Part shown: in pieces, positions 61,470 through 64,000 of the stretch
Layout: the number at the start of each line of letters is the position of its first letter
Numbering within the stretch: position 1 is the stretch's first letter
Origin: Melastoma dodecandrum
Lineage: Eukaryota; Streptophyta; Magnoliopsida; Myrtales; Melastomataceae
Length of the DNA: 64,000 bases
Direction: 5' to 3'
Assembly: GCA_029817715.1 (NCBI GenBank)
Contig: JARUPY010000292.1
Span: forward strand, 890,001-954,000
The notes under the pieces: model-generated
What the model was told of the DNA's origin: nothing
What the model saw: only the letters and a program-made list of their open reading frames with translations
The model's database searches: none
Translations under genes and position numbers: made by a program

Positions 61470-61497
61470 ATGTGGTGTTGCAAATGGGCACCACAAG
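61470..61497 (-). promoter_or_regulatory. RpoH-like promoter and overlapping dyad upstream of clpB
   Basis: Read on the minus strand, CTTGTG-N16-CCACAT matches the alphaproteobacterial heat-shock (RpoH) pattern CTTGAA/CCATAT at 4 of 6 and 5 of 6 positions. This gives a leader of about 115 bases. The same bases contain the dyad TGTGGTG-N11-CACCACA (61471-61495), which may be coincidental or a regulator site. Confidence 0.45.
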
Positions 61498-61547
61498 GGG
61501 CGGCAAAGCTCTTGCGTTGCAGAGCAATTCAGGGCCACGCTCCGCGC

Positions 61548-62318
61548 ATGACCGAGTCGATTCATGTCACCGATCTCTACCGTTACCCGGTGAAGGGCTT
61601 GAGCCCCGAGCCCGTCGAGCGAACGGAACTCGAGACCAGCGGCTTCTTCCCTGGCGACCGGCTCTACGCCATCGAGAACGGGCCGTCGGGCTTCAATGCG
61701 ATCGCCCCGCGGCATCAGCCGAAGACCAAGTACCTGATGCTCATGCGCGACGAGGCTTTGGCCCGCCTGCGCACCCGCTACGACGACGCCACGGCGACGC
61801 TGACCGTCGAGGGGTTCGGCGAACCGCAGGCCTTCCGCCTCGACACCGAGGCGGGCCGGGAGGGCCTCGCCGATCTGATGCGGCGGTTCGTCCCCGAGAG
61901 CCTGCGCGGGGAGCCCAAGGTTCTGGCCGCCCCGCCGCAGCACCGCTTCACGGATTCGCCGACCGGCTACGTCTCGCTGATCAATCGGGCGAGCGTGGCG
62001 GCCGTGGAGGATTATCTCGGCACGCCGGTCGATCCGCTGCGCTTCCGCGGCAACCTGCTGGTCGAGGGGCTGTCGCCCTTCGCCGAGCTGGAGATGGTCG
62101 GCCGGGTGGTGGAGGCGCCGAGCGGCTTGCGGCTCAAGATCACCAAACGGACGGTGCGCTGCGCGGCCACGAACGTCGACCCGGTGAGCGGCCTCCGCGA
62201 CTGCGACATCCCCTGGACCCTCGACGCGCGGCTCGGCCACCGCGACCTCGGCGTCTACGCGGAGGTGATCGCCGGCGGTGTGCTGGCGCAAGGTGACGTC
62301 CTGCGGGTGGTGGGGTGA
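61548..62318 (+). CDS. MOSC-domain protein (molybdenum-cofactor sulfurase C-terminal type)
   Basis: A 256-residue protein. An N-terminal MOSC-N beta-barrel domain (MTESIHVTDLYRYPVKGLSP, then LETSGFFPGDRLYAIEN) precedes the MOSC domain, which has FRGNLLVEGLSPFAELEMVG and the conserved Cys in KRTVRCAATNVDP. The family handles molybdenum-cofactor sulfur or acts as molybdopterin-dependent N-hydroxyl reductase (YcbX/mARC type). The ATG at 61548 is preferred; an upstream in-frame start at 61329 overlaps clpB. The substrate is unknown. Confidence 0.9.
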   Translation: MTESIHVTDLYRYPVKGLSPEPVERTELETSGFFPGDRLYAIENGPSGFNAIAPRHQPKTKYLMLMRDEALARLRTRYDDATATLTVEGFGEPQAFRLDTEAGREGLADLMRRFVPESLRGEPKVLAAPPQHRFTDSPTGYVSLINRASVAAVEDYLGTPVDPLRFRGNLLVEGLSPFAELEMVGRVVEAPSGLRLKITKRTVRCAATNVDPVSGLRDCDIPWTLDARLGHRDLGVYAEVIAGGVLAQGDVLRVVG

Positions 62319-62371
62319 GGCAGCGGACAGGGATGGCAGAGGCTGCCGGCCGAAGATTTCAGCACCCCGCC

Positions 62372-62452
62372 TCTGCGCGCGCAGCGAAGCGATCCAGGCG
62401 GCGCCACGCCCTGAGAGGTCGCGCCGTCCTGGATCACTTCGCCGCGCACGTG
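62372..62452. repeat. Palindromic intergenic element (family A, copy 3)
   Basis: The left arm GCGCGCGCAGCGAAGCGATC and the right arm GATCACTTCGCCGCGCACGT are imperfect inverses; CAGGCGGCGCCACGCCC between them matches the centres of copies 1 and 2. It lies between the convergent MOSC and cytochrome c genes and could terminate both. Confidence 0.7.
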
Positions 62453-62498
62453 AGGACGGACCGAGCCGCGCCAACCGGCGCGGCTGAATAAGACGCCC

Positions 62499-63086
62499 TC
62501 AGAGCCGCGCGACGTAGGCCGCCAGATCCTTGATGTCGGCCTCGCTCAGCTCCTGCGCGACCTCGTTCATCGCCGGGTCGTAGCCCGGCCGCGCATTCGA
62601 TTTGTAGCCCGCCAGCGCCTTCAGAAGGTACTCCTCGCGCTGGTTCCGGATCCGCGGGATCGCGTCCCGGCCGGCGAGGTCGGCGCCGTGGCAGGAGGTG
62701 CATTGGTGCTTGGACACGAGCGCCTGCGCGCGCGCCGTCAGGGCCGGATCGGCAGGCTCCCCGGTGCGGGTCGGCGGCGGCAGGGTTCCGACTGCGTCGG
62801 CATAGGCGCGCAGATCGTCGTCGGAGAACCCGGCGGCGACGTCGTTCATCGGCGGCGCCTCGCGCTGCTTCTCCCGGAACTGGAACAGCTGCGTGACGAC
62901 GTAATCCGGCATCTGGCCGCCGAGGGACGGCACGCCCTCGGTCTCGGACGTGCCGGCCCCATGGCAGCCAATGCAGGGGGCGAGCCGCTCCTGCATCCCG
63001 GCATCGGGCGCGGCGAACGCCGCACCCGACAGAAGGAGACCGAGAGCGGGGGCCAAACCCGGGATCGCCCGCAGAGAGCAGCGCAT
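62499..63086 (-). CDS. Dihaem c-type cytochrome
   Basis: A 195-residue exported cytochrome. Signal peptide: MRCSLRAIPGLAPALGLLLS to AAFAAP. Two haem-binding motifs, CIGCH (about 38-42) and CTSCH (about 129-133), give two class I cytochrome c domains; axial Met are in MPDY and NARPGYDPAMNE regions. It starts at an ATG that overlaps the stop of the PQQ dehydrogenase gene by one base, so it is probably the electron acceptor of that periplasmic enzyme. Confidence 0.9.
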   Translation of the reverse strand: MRCSLRAIPGLAPALGLLLSGAAFAAPDAGMQERLAPCIGCHGAGTSETEGVPSLGGQMPDYVVTQLFQFREKQREAPPMNDVAAGFSDDDLRAYADAVGTLPPPTRTGEPADPALTARAQALVSKHQCTSCHGADLAGRDAIPRIRNQREEYLLKALAGYKSNARPGYDPAMNEVAQELSEADIKDLAAYVARL

Positions 63087-63339
63087 CACTGGCCGTAGCT
63101 GACCCGGTAGATCGCGCCGTTGTAGTCGTCCGAGACGAGAAGCGATCCGTCCTTGGCGACGAGCACATCGACCGGGCGGCCGACATACTTGTTGTCCTGG
63201 AGGAAGCCGGTGAGGAACGGCTCGACCGCTGCGACCTTGCCGTCCGCCCCGGGCTTGGCCACCACGACGGCGCCGCCGAGCTTGGTGGTGCGGTTCCACG
63301 AGCCGTGCTGGGCGATGAAGATCGCGTCGCGATAGGCCT

Positions 63340-63378
<39 letters not shown>

Positions 63379-64000
63379 AGGCCGTGTGCGGCCCGAGCAG
63401 GCCGGCGGGCGCCGTGAACTCCGCGCAGGAATGGCCCCAGCCGTATTCCGGATCCGTGAAGGTGCCCTGGTGGCAGAACGGGAAGCCGAAATGCTGCTTG
63501 CCCGGCTCGGTCAGCACGTTCAGCTCGTCGTTCGGGATGTCCTCCGAGACCCAGTCGCGGCCGTTATCGGTGAACCAGAGCTGCTTGGTCTTCGGGTTCC
63601 AGTCGAAGCCCACCGTGTTGCGCACGCCCCGGGCGATCACCTCGGCGTTCTTGCCGTCGAGGTCGATGCGGCGGATCTGGGCGTGGGTGTCCGGCGGCAT
63701 CAGGATGTTGCCGGGGGAGCCGACCGGCACGTAGAGCTTGTTGTCCGGGCCGATGGCGATGAACTTCCAGCCGTGGGCCTCATCCTTGGGCAGGTCGTCG
63801 TAGACGAGGGTCGGCTTCTCCGAGCCGTCGAGGTGCTTCTCGATGTCGTCGTAGCGCCAGATCTTGGACAGCTCGGCGACGTAGAGAGCGCCGTCGTGGA
63901 AGGCGACGCCGTTCGGGCGGTGCAGCCCCGACGCGATGGTCTTGATCTCGCGCTTCCCGTCCTGGCCCGGCTGCGGCAGCACCGCATAGACCTTGCCCAC
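63086..64000 (-). CDS. PQQ-dependent sugar dehydrogenase (L-sorbosone dehydrogenase-like), N-terminus outside window
   Basis: The C-terminal 304 residues of a six-bladed beta-propeller dehydrogenase; the gene continues past the window end. Blade motifs include GLHRPNGVAFHDGALYVAEL, KLYVPVGSPGN, GVRNTVGFDWNPKTKQLWFT, DNGRDWVSEDIPNDELNVL and IFIAQHGSWNRT. These match the soluble quinoprotein glucose/sorbosone dehydrogenase family, which oxidises aldoses in the periplasm using pyrroloquinoline quinone. Overlap with the cytochrome c gene supports an electron-transfer pair. The exact sugar is unknown. Confidence 0.88.

Overview
The window is very GC-rich and densely coded, and reads as the chromosome of an alphaproteobacterium of the Methylobacteriaceae (Methylobacterium or Methylorubrum-like; genus inferred from gene content, not from a marker gene). 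The indicators are a MeaB-type GTPase, a PQQ-type sugar dehydrogenase paired with a dihaem cytochrome c, a full squalene-hopene operon, PopZ beside ValS and a TolC-type protein, an NDUFS4-like complex I subunit, OpgC, and palindromic GC-rich elements in many intergenic gaps.

Layout. 0-12 kb: the end of an OmpR-type regulator and its kinase, 3-hydroxybutyrate dehydrogenase, a CsbD-like stress protein, meaB, two exported alpha/beta hydrolases, an aminotransferase and an EnvZ-like kinase with no regulator beside it. 12-15 kb: a four-gene molybdenum-cofactor handling operon (split XdhC pair, molybdopterin-binding protein, MocA). 15-21 kb: OpgC with a tiny DUF2256 gene, a sugar-nucleotide epimerase lacking the usual Tyr, EttA, and a secreted DNA/RNA endonuclease preceded by a probable small secreted protein. 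21-30.5 kb: dxs followed by hpnA-hpnC-hpnD-hpnE-shc-hpnG, a route from isoprenoid precursor to squalene, hopene and side-chain processing. 30.7-39 kb: DegP/Do protease, a VapBC module, valS, popZ and a TolC-like channel.

39.4-50.7 kb is the most unusual part. It is an exopolysaccharide region, all on the + strand, with long non-coding gaps and visibly lower GC in places. It holds a HAD protein overlapping a partner that looks like the second half of a normally fused protein, a Wzx-type flippase, a Wza/ExoF-like export protein with a long coiled coil, a Wzy-like polymerase, a family 2 glycosyltransferase, and a protein with two fused alpha/beta-hydrolase domains whose nucleophile positions are Arg and Cys instead of Ser. 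The initiating transferase, Wzc-like co-polymerase and exosortase are not in the window. It is the best candidate here for an undescribed system.

51-64 kb returns to ordinary chromosome: tRNA-Pro(TGG), an NDUFS4-like gene, a nucleoside deaminase, a spore-photoproduct-lyase-like radical SAM protein, a UDP-glucuronate 4-epimerase-like gene, a GST, Nudix and inositol-phosphatase-like genes, a divergent ArsR/MFS pair with a perfect operator-like dyad, clpB with an RpoH-like promoter, a MOSC protein, and a cytochrome c/PQQ dehydrogenase pair cut by the window end. I saw no rRNA, CRISPR array, insertion sequence, prophage or replication origin.
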